Positions 16,644 through 26,057 of a DNA stretch of 55,498 nucleotides are shown piece after piece (positions within the stretch are counted from its first letter, which is position 1; each line of letters starts with the position of its first letter). Source of the stretch: CAYRSS01 sp964426945. Its GTDB lineage: Bacteria > Planctomycetota > Phycisphaerae > UBA1845. The stretch covers positions 1 through 55,498 of the forward strand of contig CAYRSS010000025.1 in the NCBI GenBank assembly GCA_964426945.1. Direction: 5' to 3'. The notes under the pieces are model-generated. The model did no database searches. It had not been told where the DNA came from and worked only from the letters and a program-made list of their open reading frames with translations. The position numbers and the translations under genes are program-made.

Positions 16644-18428
16644 ATGAAGAGCGGGAAAATGTCGATGCTTGCCGTGGCGGGCGTTCTGTCCGGCATCTGC
16701 GCGGTATCCGAAGGCGCGTCGATTCTGCGCGTCAAGAAGGATGCGACGGGAACGCCCGTGGACGGCTCCACGTGGGACAGGGCCTATCGGGACCTGCGGT
16801 CGGCGATCGACGCCTCCGCCAGCGGCGACGAGGTCTGGGTCTTCGCCGGGACGTACCTCCCCCCCGATCCCGTCGGCGCCCCCGGCAACACCGACCGGAC
16901 GAAGAGTTTCGCCCTGAAGAGCGGCGTGGCGATCTACGGCGGCTTCGACCAGACAAGCGATAGCAGCGTCACGGATCGAAATGCGGATCCCGAAACGAAT
17001 CAGACCATCCTCTCCGGCGACCTCGGTGAGACGGTCCTCGACGGCACGCCGGATGGTGACAACTCGTATCACGTGGTCACCGCGGTTGATACGGCGGAAG
17101 GCACGATTCTCGACGGGTTCACGATCCAGGCCGGCCACGCCCTGACAATTGCGACGCCGGAGGTTCTGCTCGACGGCGGGGGTATCTACATCAACCGCAG
17201 CCACCTGTACGTGCAGAACTGCCGCATCCGCAACAACTGGGCCGGGGCGGGCGGGGGTGTCTACATCGACGATGACGGCGGCACGTCGGCAGTCAAGTTT
17301 GTGGACTGCCTCTTCGACAGCAACTGGGCCAAGGACCAAGGCGCAGGCATTCGCCAGAAGAGCGGTACGCTTTCCGTGCAGCGCTGCCGGTTCCTGAGCA
17401 ACGGCACGCCGGGCTACTACGACAGCGTGGACTACGGCGGCGCGATCCACGCCACCGGATCGACCGGCAGCCTCACGATCGATAACTCCCTCTTCAAAGG
17501 CAACAAGAGCCGGCACGAAGGGGCGGGCGTTCTCTGTGCGACGGAGACCTGCGCCCTCACCAACTGCACCGTCGTCGAGAACACGAGCCGCCGATGGGAC
17601 GGATCGTACACCTACTCTGACGGGGCCGGCCTCCACGGCTCCGAGGGTGTCGAAGTGCTGAACTCGATCTTCTGGGACAACAACGCCGAAGCGAGCAATC
17701 CGTCCGCCTCGACGCTCGCCTATCAGATCGCCGTGGGCTCGGGCAGTTCGGTGAAGTACACGTGCGTCATGGATGACCAGATCGGCGGGTCCGTACCGTT
17801 CGGCGGCTCGAGCAACCGCAACATCGACGTTGATCCGGAGTTCATCGGGTCGGGAGACTATCGCCTGCAGGACGACTCGGACTGCGTTGACGCCGGAAGA
17901 AGTGCCGGCGCGGCGAGCCTCGACCTGCTTCGTCAGCCACGGCAGGTGCGCTGCTACGTGGATATGGGCGCTTACGAGGAACAGACGACACAAAGCGGAG
18001 CCTGCTGCGTCGGTGAGTCCTGCTCCGTGGTCAATCACGCCTGTGAGTGCGTGGCCTACGTCTGTGACGTGAACACGGTCCATGACGGCAATCACGGCTT
18101 CGGCTCCTGCGGCACGAATACGGGCGGCTGCTGCCTCGGCGATGCCGATGGCAACGGCGTGGTCAATGCGGCGGATCGTGGATTCGTCTCTGCAAGCTAC
18201 TCGACGACAGATCCCGTGCTCATCTGCCTCTACGACATGGACGGCAACGGCGTCGTCAACATGGCGGACCGCGGCGTGGTTTCCGCAAATATCGACCTGT
18301 GCAACCCGCTTCCGGATTATCAGAACGGCAGCGGCAACAACTCGACCCTCAACAGCGGGGAATACGATCCTCGCTTCCCCGGTGACTTCTCGCTGGGCGA
18401 GGACTGCGGCGACGTGGACTGTCCGTAA
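16644..18428 (+). CDS. Secreted right-handed beta-helix protein with dockerin-like C-terminus, 594 aa
   Basis: ATG 16644 follows AAAGGAACTC and gives a signal peptide (MKSGKMSMLAVAGVLSGICA). An ATG 27 bases earlier is less likely. Residues about 25-440 form a parallel beta-helix of the polymorphic outer-membrane-protein or pectate-lyase type: GGGIYINRSHLYVQNCRIRN, DGAGLHGSEGVEVLNSIFWD and similar rungs. The last 140 residues are Cys-rich (GACCVGESC) and then carry two calcium loops, DADGNGVVNAADRGFVSA and DMDGNGVVNMADRGVVSA, and a tail with LPDYQNGSG and DPRF, ending CP. That tail is nearly the same as the end of the 1744-aa protein at 36234-41468. Surface or secreted role inferred. Confidence 0.88.
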   Translation: MKSGKMSMLAVAGVLSGICAVSEGASILRVKKDATGTPVDGSTWDRAYRDLRSAIDASASGDEVWVFAGTYLPPDPVGAPGNTDRTKSFALKSGVAIYGGFDQTSDSSVTDRNADPETNQTILSGDLGETVLDGTPDGDNSYHVVTAVDTAEGTILDGFTIQAGHALTIATPEVLLDGGGIYINRSHLYVQNCRIRNNWAGAGGGVYIDDDGGTSAVKFVDCLFDSNWAKDQGAGIRQKSGTLSVQRCRFLSNGTPGYYDSVDYGGAIHATGSTGSLTIDNSLFKGNKSRHEGAGVLCATETCALTNCTVVENTSRRWDGSYTYSDGAGLHGSEGVEVLNSIFWDNNAEASNPSASTLAYQIAVGSGSSVKYTCVMDDQIGGSVPFGGSSNRNIDVDPEFIGSGDYRLQDDSDCVDAGRSAGAASLDLLRQPRQVRCYVDMGAYEEQTTQSGACCVGESCSVVNHACECVAYVCDVNTVHDGNHGFGSCGTNTGGCCLGDADGNGVVNAADRGFVSASYSTTDPVLICLYDMDGNGVVNMADRGVVSANIDLCNPLPDYQNGSGNNSTLNSGEYDPRFPGDFSLGEDCGDVDCP

Positions 18429-18438
18429 CACCGCCTGC

Positions 18439-18470
18439 GCCGGGCGCCCGTCGCGGACGAGGCGCCCGGC
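18439..18470 (+). terminator. GC hairpin after the beta-helix gene
   Basis: A perfect 10-bp stem, GCCGGGCGCC pairing with GGCGCCCGGC, has a 12-base loop and begins 10 bases after the stop codon. There is no T-run, so rho-independent action is uncertain. Confidence 0.5.
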
Positions 18471-18672
18471 TGTCCCCGCCCCGCAAGAGTCCCCGCCGTC
18501 GGCGGATTCTTACACCCCCCCGGAAGATTCCTTCTCGAATTCGCTCGTCGTCCTCGCGGGCGATCGTCGCCGGTCCCCGTGTCGGCTTGACGCAGGGGCG
18601 GGGCGATTCTCAAATGGCGCGGGGAGGCCCGGCGCCACGGCGGCGGGCCGCGGAACGGAAGGAAACCCGCGG

Positions 18673-19230
18673 ATGCCCGAGTACGACGTGCAACGAGCGA
18701 CCGGCGTGTGTGCCGCCAGCGGCAGGGCCCTGGTCGAGGGCGAGGCGATCTACACCGTCCTCTACGAAGAGGGGGAGGGGTTTCGCCGCGAGGACTATGC
18801 CCTCGACCAATGGACCGAGCCGCCGGCGGGGGCGTACTGCCACTTCCGCGGCCGGGTGCCGGTGCGGGCGAAGAAGCGGCAGGTCTTCATCGACGACGAG
18901 GGGCTGGTCGCCCTGTTCCTGCGCCTCGCCGACGACCCGGAGCCGCTGCGGATCCAGTTCCGCTTTGTGCTCGCGCTGATGCTGATGCGGAAGCGCATCC
19001 TCAAGTATGAAGAATCGCGCCGCACCGAGGGGGGCGAGGTCTGGCGGATGGGCATGCCGCGTGACCAGTCGTCGCACGACGTGATTAACCCGCGCCTCAG
19101 CGATGACCAGATCGAAGGGGTCGGCCGGCAGCTTACTGCGATCCTGCATGGCGACGCCGCCGAATTCGCCTTTGACGACCCCGACCTCGGCAGCGGCGAA
19201 CCGGCGGCCGACGGCGGAGAGCCCGCGTGA
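18673..19230 (+). CDS. Conserved hypothetical protein, 185 aa
   Basis: Start ATG 18673 has GGAAGGAAA about 8 bases upstream. The protein begins MPEYDVQRATGVCAASGRAL, with a treble-clef-like Cys near residue 13 but no clear zinc site. It has an acidic tail and the central FRFVLALMLMRKRILKYEE helix. It looks cytoplasmic, with no signal peptide. The stop overlaps the next gene's GTG start (GTGA), so this gene and the two after it form a coupled operon. The order hypothetical-lipoprotein-RDD protein suggests an envelope-related job; function unknown. Confidence 0.8.
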   Translation: MPEYDVQRATGVCAASGRALVEGEAIYTVLYEEGEGFRREDYALDQWTEPPAGAYCHFRGRVPVRAKKRQVFIDDEGLVALFLRLADDPEPLRIQFRFVLALMLMRKRILKYEESRRTEGGEVWRMGMPRDQSSHDVINPRLSDDQIEGVGRQLTAILHGDAAEFAFDDPDLGSGEPAADGGEPA

Positions 19231-20114
19231 CGCTCCTGGCGCGACCAGCGGCCGCGGCGATCGTACGCAGTCTGCGGACGAGACATGTGGCGTTGTGGCT
19301 GGGCGCGGCGGCGCTGATGGCGCTGACCGCCGGCTGTCCCCCGCGCAATCCGCCGCTGGCGGTGCTCTCGCCCGAGCGGGCCACGGCCATCGTCAACGCG
19401 AACTGTGCCCGGATCGACGGGACGCTCCGCGCCGCGGGCCCCCTCAGCGGCGAGTTCCGCACCCCTGACGGCCGCACGCGCCGCTACGACGTGGACGGCA
19501 CGCTCTTTTTCCTCGCCCCGTCGGGCCTGCGGCTGGACCTCAAGGCCCTCGGCGGCACGCAGATGCTGCTCGGCGCGAACGCGACACACTACTGGTACAA
19601 CAACAAGCTCGACGGTGATTATTACCTTTGCCGCCCGCACGACGCGTCGCCCGCGGAGGCGGTCGCGGGCCTGCCCGTGCGGCCCGAGCAGATCATCGAA
19701 GCGCTGGGGCTGCTCCCCGTTCCGACCGAGTCCGGCGCCGACGGAACGATCCTGGTGCACCGCGTCGAAGATGAACACCAGCAGGTGCTGTTCATCGCGC
19801 AGGAAGGCGCGCCGCGGCTGCAGAAGGAATACTGGCTGGATCGCCGCGATCCGCGGCTGGTGTCCCGCGTGCTGTTTCGCGGCGACGGCGGCGAGCTTCA
19901 GATGGAGTCGCGGCTGTCGGGCTATCGCGCCATGGGTGAGGGCGGGCCGCTGCTGCCCACGCTGATCGAAGCCCGCTGGCCGGAGATGGGCGCGACGATG
20001 CGCTTCAGCATCCGGCGATGGTCGGTGCACCCCGAAATCACCCTGACCAGTCCGCAGTTTATTCCGCCTCACCGGCTTGGCGTGCGGCACGAACGAGAGG
20101 ACATCCAAGAGTGA
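19227..20114 (+). CDS. Lipoprotein, LolA/DUF4292-like fold, 295 aa
   Basis: A GTG start overlaps the previous stop as GTGA. The leader ends in the lipobox LTAGC (about residues 33-37), so the protein is lipid-anchored. The mature domain resembles LolA-like or DUF4292 envelope lipoproteins in its alternation of strands (GTLFFLAPSGLRLDLKALGG, QMLLGANATHYWYNNK). Assignment is by pattern only. The last residues overlap the next gene start by four bases. Confidence 0.75.
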   Translation: MTLLARPAAAAIVRSLRTRHVALWLGAAALMALTAGCPPRNPPLAVLSPERATAIVNANCARIDGTLRAAGPLSGEFRTPDGRTRRYDVDGTLFFLAPSGLRLDLKALGGTQMLLGANATHYWYNNKLDGDYYLCRPHDASPAEAVAGLPVRPEQIIEALGLLPVPTESGADGTILVHRVEDEHQQVLFIAQEGAPRLQKEYWLDRRDPRLVSRVLFRGDGGELQMESRLSGYRAMGEGGPLLPTLIEARWPEMGATMRFSIRRWSVHPEITLTSPQFIPPHRLGVRHEREDIQE

Positions 20115-21964
20115 CGCCCACGCCCGCCGTGCCTTCGCCGTACAGAACACCCGTCGTATCGCTGCGGCGCCGATTCACCGCCTCGGCCGTGGTCGCGGCG
20201 CTGCTTTGCTGCGCCGCGGCGCGGGGCGAGGCGCCGCAGGAACAGCCCGCGCCGCCCGACGCGGGGCTGATCGGCGCGGGCGGCACGCTGTGGGCCTACG
20301 AGTTTCGCCACGACAGCGATGCCCGCGGCGGCATGCGCTTCGTCTTTCGCGGCAGCCACACGCCGGGCGGAACGCTGTTTGTCCCCCTGCCGCTGGGCGC
20401 ACTGAAAGAGGCCCCCGCCGCGACCGCCGCGCGGGGCGACTACCTGCATCTGTTCCTGCCTTCTGCGGGGCACCAGCGGCTGGCCGCGCGGCGTGCGCTG
20501 CCGGTCGAGCCGGTGCCGGCGGTGCGGTTCGTCGAAATCGATCTGCCCAACCGCGCAGTGCCGCCGGTGGCCGCGGGCGATACGCCGGGCGACGCGGTGT
20601 TCGCGCTGGTGTCGCCGGGGCAGGCGGTGGAGATCGTCGACGACGCCCGCCGACGTCATGAACAACAGCAGCGCCGCCGGGATCGCGGCTCGCGCGCCTC
20701 CGCCGACACGACCGGCCCCTCGGCCGGGGCGGCGGTTGATGACCCTGATGCGCCGGGCGAGCCGCCGGCCGCTCCGCCCCCGTTCGACGCGGAGGATGAT
20801 TTCGACGCGGCCATCGTCGCCCGCGGCGGCGCGTGGTTCGTGGCACGCTACGCGTCGGCGGCGTGGTCGCTGGACCGCGTCGGGCCGCCCGATCTCGGCC
20901 CGGAGAGCCGCCTCGTCGCCCTGGCGGCGCGGGACGGCGCGTTGCATCTGCTGACGCAATCGGATGGCGGCGGGCTGCGGCACCATGTGTCCCCGTCGTC
21001 CGCGGAGGCGTGGCGCGAGCCGATCGCCGTGCCCGTGGATGGCTCGGCGGTCGTTCTCGCGACGGGCTGGGTGAAGGATGCGCTCGTGCTCGCCGTGCGG
21101 CGCGACGGCAGCGCCGCGCCGCGGCTGCTGCGCTTTGACGGCCAGACGTGGGCCGAAGGCGCCCCGCTGATCGACGGACCAACCCCCGCGCAGGCCGTGG
21201 GCACGCCGGAAGCGGTCGGCCTGTTTGACGAAGGGGTGGCCCTGGCGCGGCGCGAGGATCGCGGCCTGCTTCAGGTCGGGGTCTGGTCAATCGAGACGGG
21301 CGGCCAGACCGAGCCCTATCAAACGATCTACGCCCTCACGCCACCGGCGGCGCCGTTGCTGCCCGTGTGGGGGATGGAACTGATTCAGATCATCGTCTTC
21401 CTGGTGATCTTCGGCCTGATGATCGCCTGGCGGCGAGAGGCGGTGGCGACGTCGGCGGTGCTGCCTCCCGGACGGATCCTGTGTCCGCCGATGCTGCGGA
21501 TGTTCGCCTTCCTGCTCGATTCGCTGATCATCGCGCCGATCTGGGCCCTGACTTACTACGCGATCCTCGTCGGCGACGGGACCGGGCTGACCTTCGGCGA
21601 GCGGCTGCAGCTCGGCGTGGGGCTGACGACGTCGATGGGCGCGCTGCTGCCGGCGCTGTTCGGGCTGATCTTCGCAGTGTATGCGACAGCGAGTGAACTG
21701 TGGATGTGTGCCACGCTGGGCAAGCGGATCGTCGGGGCGCAGGTGGCCAGCGTGGACGGCCGACCCTGCGTGCGCTGGCGCATCGTGGTGCGCAACCTGG
21801 TCCGCGTGATCGAGTTTGCGCTGCCGGGGGTGCTCCTGCTGGTGGTGCTGACGCGCAATCGCCAGCGTTTCGGCGACCTGGCCGCGGGGACGATCGTGAT
21901 CGCGCGGCTCATGCCGTCGGATGACGCGGCGGGCTTGGACGAAGACGAGCCGCCGCAGCGCTGA
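20111..21964 (+). CDS. RDD-family membrane protein with large N-terminal exported domain, 617 aa
   Basis: GTG 20111 overlaps the previous stop (GTGA), which decides the start. A signal peptide (FTASAVVAALLCCAAARG) is followed by about 380 exported residues with loose beta-propeller character (RGGAWFVARYASAAWSLDRV). A linker membrane segment (MELIQIIVFLVIFGLMIAW) leads to the RDD domain at about residues 460-605. That domain has MLRMFAFLLDSLIIAPIW, LWMCATLGKRIVGAQV, VRNLVRVIEFALPGVLLLV and QRFGDLAAGTIVIAR. RDD proteins are membrane proteins of uncertain, possibly transport, function. The exported extension is unusual. Confidence 0.85.
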   Translation: MTPTPAVPSPYRTPVVSLRRRFTASAVVAALLCCAAARGEAPQEQPAPPDAGLIGAGGTLWAYEFRHDSDARGGMRFVFRGSHTPGGTLFVPLPLGALKEAPAATAARGDYLHLFLPSAGHQRLAARRALPVEPVPAVRFVEIDLPNRAVPPVAAGDTPGDAVFALVSPGQAVEIVDDARRRHEQQQRRRDRGSRASADTTGPSAGAAVDDPDAPGEPPAAPPPFDAEDDFDAAIVARGGAWFVARYASAAWSLDRVGPPDLGPESRLVALAARDGALHLLTQSDGGGLRHHVSPSSAEAWREPIAVPVDGSAVVLATGWVKDALVLAVRRDGSAAPRLLRFDGQTWAEGAPLIDGPTPAQAVGTPEAVGLFDEGVALARREDRGLLQVGVWSIETGGQTEPYQTIYALTPPAAPLLPVWGMELIQIIVFLVIFGLMIAWRREAVATSAVLPPGRILCPPMLRMFAFLLDSLIIAPIWALTYYAILVGDGTGLTFGERLQLGVGLTTSMGALLPALFGLIFAVYATASELWMCATLGKRIVGAQVASVDGRPCVRWRIVVRNLVRVIEFALPGVLLLVVLTRNRQRFGDLAAGTIVIARLMPSDDAAGLDEDEPPQR

Positions 21965-21983
21965 TCGGCGCCGGCCGGGGCAA

Positions 21984-23276
21984 TCAGCTCGACGCGGCGT
22001 CAACGGATCGGCGGCGGCGCACGGCGATCTCGATCGCCCACGTCACGCCGAAGACCCCCCATACGACCCACGGCGCCCACGCCGGCAGCGCCCATTCGCC
22101 GGTGAATGCCTGGGCGTAGGCCGCCTCGTAGTACACGACCATCGCCCCCGCCGCGGCCAGCCACCGCGCACGCAGGCTGATCGGCATCCAGAGAACGATC
22201 CACGTCAGGTACCACGCGTGGACCACGGGCATCAGCATGAGCATCGCCCCGGTGGCGCCGACGGCGTATTCGATCGGATCGCGCCGGCGAATGGCCAGCA
22301 CGACGCACACCGCGGCCAGCAGCGCCACCGCCGCGACGCGCAGCACGCGGTCGTCCACAGGCAGGTCGATCAGCGAATGGGCAAGGCTCATGAACGTCGG
22401 CCCGCTTGAGAAGCGCACCAGGCTTTCGGCCAGCCCGCGTCCCGCGCCGAGATAGGGAAGATAGGTCGTCGCGGCGACGAGCAGCGCGATGGCCGCCGCC
22501 TTCGGCCGGCGCAGCGCGAACCAGGGCAGCAGCACGGCCGCGATCAGCTTCGCGGCGATAGCCGTCCCGAGCAGCACGCCGGCGAGCCGCCAGCGCCCCG
22601 CCGCCATCGCCCACATCACGCCCGCCAGCGGCAGGAGCATCAGGCTGTCGACGTGACCTTCCGCGGCGAACGCCGTCAGCACCAGCGGGCAGAGGGCGTA
22701 GATCAGCACGCGCTGCGGCGGATCGCCGCGGCGGCGCAGCGCCGACGCGAGAACGACGACCGTGAGGGCGTCGAGCACGACGAAGACGGCTTTCACGGCG
22801 AAGAGGTGCGGCGCGACCGCCGCCACCGCCGCGAAAACCATCTGCGCCAGCGGCGGATAGATGGCAGGAAAGCTGGGATGGCCGACGTGAGTCCAGTTTC
22901 GGTCGCGGAGCTCGATCAGCGCCGGATCGTCCGGCGCGTATTGAAAGGGGTTGAACCCCGCGAGCTGGATGCGGCCCTCCCACAGGTAGCGATGCAGATC
23001 GTCGCTCGGGCCAGCGGAAAGCAGCGCGGCACGCAGCGCCAGACACGCGGCGAGCCACAGCAGCCAGCGCCCGGACGCCACGATGCCGCGGGAACCCTCG
23101 CGCAGCACCGAGCGGACCACGAGCAGGTATCCCGCGAATCCGATCAGGTAGGCGAATTGAAAGACGCGAACGGCGTCGGTCGCGTCGTATCGCCGGCCGG
23201 CCACGACCACGAAGCCGCCCAGCAGCAGCAGGCCCGCAACCGCGTCGATTCCCATCCGGGCGCGAAGAGGGTTCAT
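21984..23276 (-). CDS. GT87-like polyprenol-sugar-dependent glycosyltransferase, 430 aa
   Basis: About ten membrane spans. The first periplasmic loop has SDDLHRYLWEGRIQLAGFNP, the signature of GT-C enzymes such as bacterial mannosyltransferases (DUF2029/GT87); the Asp-Asp is the likely metal or base site. These enzymes use a lipid-linked sugar and add it to a glycan outside the inner membrane. It begins 6 bases after the stop of the GT2 gene, so the two form a two-gene operon, probably for a surface glycan. Exact sugar unknown. Confidence 0.85.
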   Translation of the reverse strand: MNPLRARMGIDAVAGLLLLGGFVVVAGRRYDATDAVRVFQFAYLIGFAGYLLVVRSVLREGSRGIVASGRWLLWLAACLALRAALLSAGPSDDLHRYLWEGRIQLAGFNPFQYAPDDPALIELRDRNWTHVGHPSFPAIYPPLAQMVFAAVAAVAPHLFAVKAVFVVLDALTVVVLASALRRRGDPPQRVLIYALCPLVLTAFAAEGHVDSLMLLPLAGVMWAMAAGRWRLAGVLLGTAIAAKLIAAVLLPWFALRRPKAAAIALLVAATTYLPYLGAGRGLAESLVRFSSGPTFMSLAHSLIDLPVDDRVLRVAAVALLAAVCVVLAIRRRDPIEYAVGATGAMLMLMPVVHAWYLTWIVLWMPISLRARWLAAAGAMVVYYEAAYAQAFTGEWALPAWAPWVVWGVFGVTWAIEIAVRRRRSVDAASS

Positions 23277-23282
23277 TCCAAA

Positions 23283-24824
23283 TCAGCGTCCGCCGGTCGC
23301 AGCCATCGTCGAGACCGAACCGCCGAGCGTCGGCGCTTCTCCCGATCGCATAGGCCGCGACAGCCAGCCGATGATCGCAAATCCGAGGGCGTAGAAAAAC
23401 ATGAAAATCGAAAACGGGCTGTGGAACGCCTGGAGGTAGAGGATGAAGCACGCGGCGGTGTAGGCGCCGAGGACGAGTTCGATCGCCCACACGCGGCTGG
23501 TCATCGGCCGGTAGCTGGAGCGACGGGTGCCGCGGGCGTGGCTGCCGCTCTTGGGGGTGCGGACAAACTCGCCGCCCACGGTGCGCAGCCCGCGCAGCAC
23601 CGCCAGCGCGTTGTTCAGGCACAGGCCGCAGCCCAGCACGATCATCGCGGGCAGGACGCGCAGCGCGGAGCCGCCCTCCAGCACCCAGCGGGCGTAGGAA
23701 TAGGTGGCCGAGGGCGCGACTGCGGCGAAGCCGATCGTCCCCCAGAACGCCCAGTACCACCCGCCGAACCAGTCGCCCGTGGCGAACAGCGAGAAGATCG
23801 GCCGCGCAACCACGGCCAGCACAAGCATGCACAGGGCCGCGCCGTAGTGCGTCAGGTGCAGCGTGGCCTCGACGCGCGTGCGCAGGTCGAGCGGGGAGCG
23901 CCAGATGCGCGGCAGCAGCTTGACGGCGGTCTGGATCGACCCGGTGGCCCAGCGGCGCTGCTGGCTCTTGAGCGCGGCGATGTGGCCCGGCAACTCGGCC
24001 GGACAGGCGAGGTCGATGTCGTAGGTGATGCGCCAGCCTGCCAGCTGAGTTCGGTAGGACAGATCCAGATCCTCGGTGAGCGTGTCGCCCGACCAGCCGC
24101 CCACGGCCGGATCGACGATGGCCGCCTTGCGCCACAGCCCGGCGGTGCCGTTGAAGTTCATCATCAGCCCGTTCCACGCGCGGGCCCCCTGCTCGATCGT
24201 GAAGTGCATGTCGATGCCCAGCGCCTGGGCCTCGGTGATCCACGATTCGTCGCGGTTGAGGTGTGCCCAGCGGCCCTGCACGCAGGCGAGCTCGTCGTCG
24301 GCCTCGATCAGCGCCACCGCGCGGCGCAGGAAGCCGACGGGCGGCACGAAGTCCGCGTCGAAGATCGCCACGTGGGTGCCGCGCGCGGTGGTGAGGGCGT
24401 GGGCGAGCGCCCCCGCCTTGTAGCCGGCGCGGTCTGCGCGGCGGATGACCTTGATGTCTGCCCCCGCCGCGGCGGCGCGGACCACGGCGTCATCGACGAT
24501 CTGCCGGGTGTCATCGGTGCTGTCGTCGAGAATCTGGATCTCATGGCGACCGGCGGGGTAATCCATCGCCGTCACGGCGGCGATGACGCGTGCGGCGACG
24601 TCGGCCTCGTTGTAGAGCGGAACCTGCGTGGTGACGACGGGCCACCGGTGATCCTCGCGCCCGGCGGTGTAGCGATCCACCGTCGCCTTGTGTGATGCCC
24701 GGGCGGCGGCGAGCCGGCGGCGAAACAGCCAGGTAAGCCACAGCAGGTGCAGCCCGTAGGTGCACAGAATGCCACTGGCGACGGCGAAAAGAACGAACAC
24801 GCACCATTGCAGGGCGACAGGCAC
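23283..24824 (-). CDS. GT2 cellulose-synthase-like membrane glycosyltransferase, 513 aa
   Basis: An N-terminal membrane segment is followed by the GT-A domain: TTQVPLYNEADVAARVI, the first Asp in ILDDSTDDT, DADF (DxD), TEDLDLSYR with the catalytic Asp, and QQRRWATGS (QxxRW). Four or five C-terminal membrane spans complete the processive-type layout. This matches CelA-like or mannan/glucan synthases that make and export a polysaccharide. No BcsB, PilZ or cellulase partner is nearby; the downstream GT87 gene is only 6 bases away. Confidence 0.92.
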   Translation of the reverse strand: MPVALQWCVFVLFAVASGILCTYGLHLLWLTWLFRRRLAAARASHKATVDRYTAGREDHRWPVVTTQVPLYNEADVAARVIAAVTAMDYPAGRHEIQILDDSTDDTRQIVDDAVVRAAAAGADIKVIRRADRAGYKAGALAHALTTARGTHVAIFDADFVPPVGFLRRAVALIEADDELACVQGRWAHLNRDESWITEAQALGIDMHFTIEQGARAWNGLMMNFNGTAGLWRKAAIVDPAVGGWSGDTLTEDLDLSYRTQLAGWRITYDIDLACPAELPGHIAALKSQQRRWATGSIQTAVKLLPRIWRSPLDLRTRVEATLHLTHYGAALCMLVLAVVARPIFSLFATGDWFGGWYWAFWGTIGFAAVAPSATYSYARWVLEGGSALRVLPAMIVLGCGLCLNNALAVLRGLRTVGGEFVRTPKSGSHARGTRRSSYRPMTSRVWAIELVLGAYTAACFILYLQAFHSPFSIFMFFYALGFAIIGWLSRPMRSGEAPTLGGSVSTMAATGGR

Positions 24825-24900
24825 AGAAATCCTCGCCGCGGGGACATCGCAAACCAGCTCCGCCAGCCCCCCGCAGGCTGCGCGTGGCTATGTGGAGCCG

Positions 24901-25803
24901 CTAGCGCGATTCGTTCAGCGACCAGTCGTAAGACCCGTAGCGCAGCGTCCAGCGGCCGTCACGCAGCGCCTGGCCCAACCGGCCCGTGCCGATGAACTCG
25001 GCCACGTAGGCGATAACGCTCGGCGCCGAGCGCTCGAACGCACGGTTGGTGAAGTCGGCCGCGTACCATTCGAAGATCGGCGAGAGCGTCGCGACACGGT
25101 TTTTTGCGTCGAAGTGCGCCTTCGGGTGTGCCCGCACGAACGCCTCGGCGGCCGATTCGAGCTGATCGTTCAGCGTCGCCACCCGATACGCCCGCCCCAA
25201 CGGCGGACAGCCGCGCGCGCCGCAGACCAGCGCAAAGTGCACCCGCGTGTCGGGCCGGGCCACACCCGCGGCGGCGTAGTGGGCCGGTTCGGCCTCGGTC
25301 ACCTCCGGCCGACGGAACAACATGCCCTTCTCGATCTCGTCCAGCGTGTGCCGCCGCCCGCCGACCTGAAAGCGCAGGCCGGTGAAGAACGCCTTGCCCT
25401 CGACGCCAGGCAGGCGGTAGTCGATCACCGAAAACGTCGTTCGCCCGTCGCCCTCTGCCGGTCGGGCGTGGCAAACCCCCTGCACGGCGAGCGCGTTGTA
25501 GGCGTTGATCCAGAACGCCTGGCGCGCGGCGGCGTCGGCGAGTTTGTCCGGGGGGGTATTCGCCAGCCGGTGCAGATATTCGAGGAAGTGCGGATCTCGA
25601 CAGATGGCGTCGTAGTTCACCAGGCCCGCGGAATCGACGTGATCCTTCAGCGCGGCGTCCCAGAGATCGTGATCGAAGTCCGTCGTCGACCACTCCCTGG
25701 CGAAGGACTCGCTTCGCGGCACGGAAATCTCGACCGCCCGGTCGGCCTGAGAAGCGAGCGCCGCCATCAGCATCAAGGGGAGAACGAGGGCCGAGGTTGT
25801 CAT
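24901..25803 (-). CDS. Exported DUF547 protein, 300 aa
   Basis: The ATG at 25803 gives a signal peptide (TSALVLPLMLMAALASQADR). The DUF547 signature is present: LVNYDAICRDPHFLEYLHRL, then AARQAFWINAYNALAVQGV, and VHFALVCGARGCPPL. The conserved Cys and His in that last block suggest a papain-like or cysteine-active fold, but the family has no established reaction. It is transcribed away from lpxD and toward the GT2 gene, with about 76 bases to the next start. Function unknown. Confidence 0.87.
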   Translation of the reverse strand: MTTSALVLPLMLMAALASQADRAVEISVPRSESFAREWSTTDFDHDLWDAALKDHVDSAGLVNYDAICRDPHFLEYLHRLANTPPDKLADAAARQAFWINAYNALAVQGVCHARPAEGDGRTTFSVIDYRLPGVEGKAFFTGLRFQVGGRRHTLDEIEKGMLFRRPEVTEAEPAHYAAAGVARPDTRVHFALVCGARGCPPLGRAYRVATLNDQLESAAEAFVRAHPKAHFDAKNRVATLSPIFEWYAADFTNRAFERSAPSVIAYVAEFIGTGRLGQALRDGRWTLRYGSYDWSLNESR

Positions 25804-26057
25804 GGGTCGCTCCGAATACGGGCCAGCGCCGGCGATCTGCTGGCGCGCGGCGAGGTGTCGTGAAGGCGTTGCGGCGAGTCGATCGCGGCCTGCACGGTGC
25901 CCATTCTGATCGTACGCCGCGAGGGGACCGCAGGCCACGGGACCGCGTGCAGCACCGGCGGGCCGCCGAGTCTTCCCAGTTTGACACGGGAATGATGAGC
26001 CTTTTACAATGGAGGCTTGGCCGGCAGTCGCCGGAATGCCGCGCTGCGCATCGCTTC

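Noticed and set aside
16482..18431. Minus-strand frame over the beta-helix gene
   Set aside because: It even reads through the N-gap, and its product has no domain; the plus-strand protein is convincing.
22000..24695. Two long frames overlapping the glycosyltransferase pair
   Set aside because: Low-complexity Arg/Ala/Gly products; the GT2 and GT87 frames have full motif sets.
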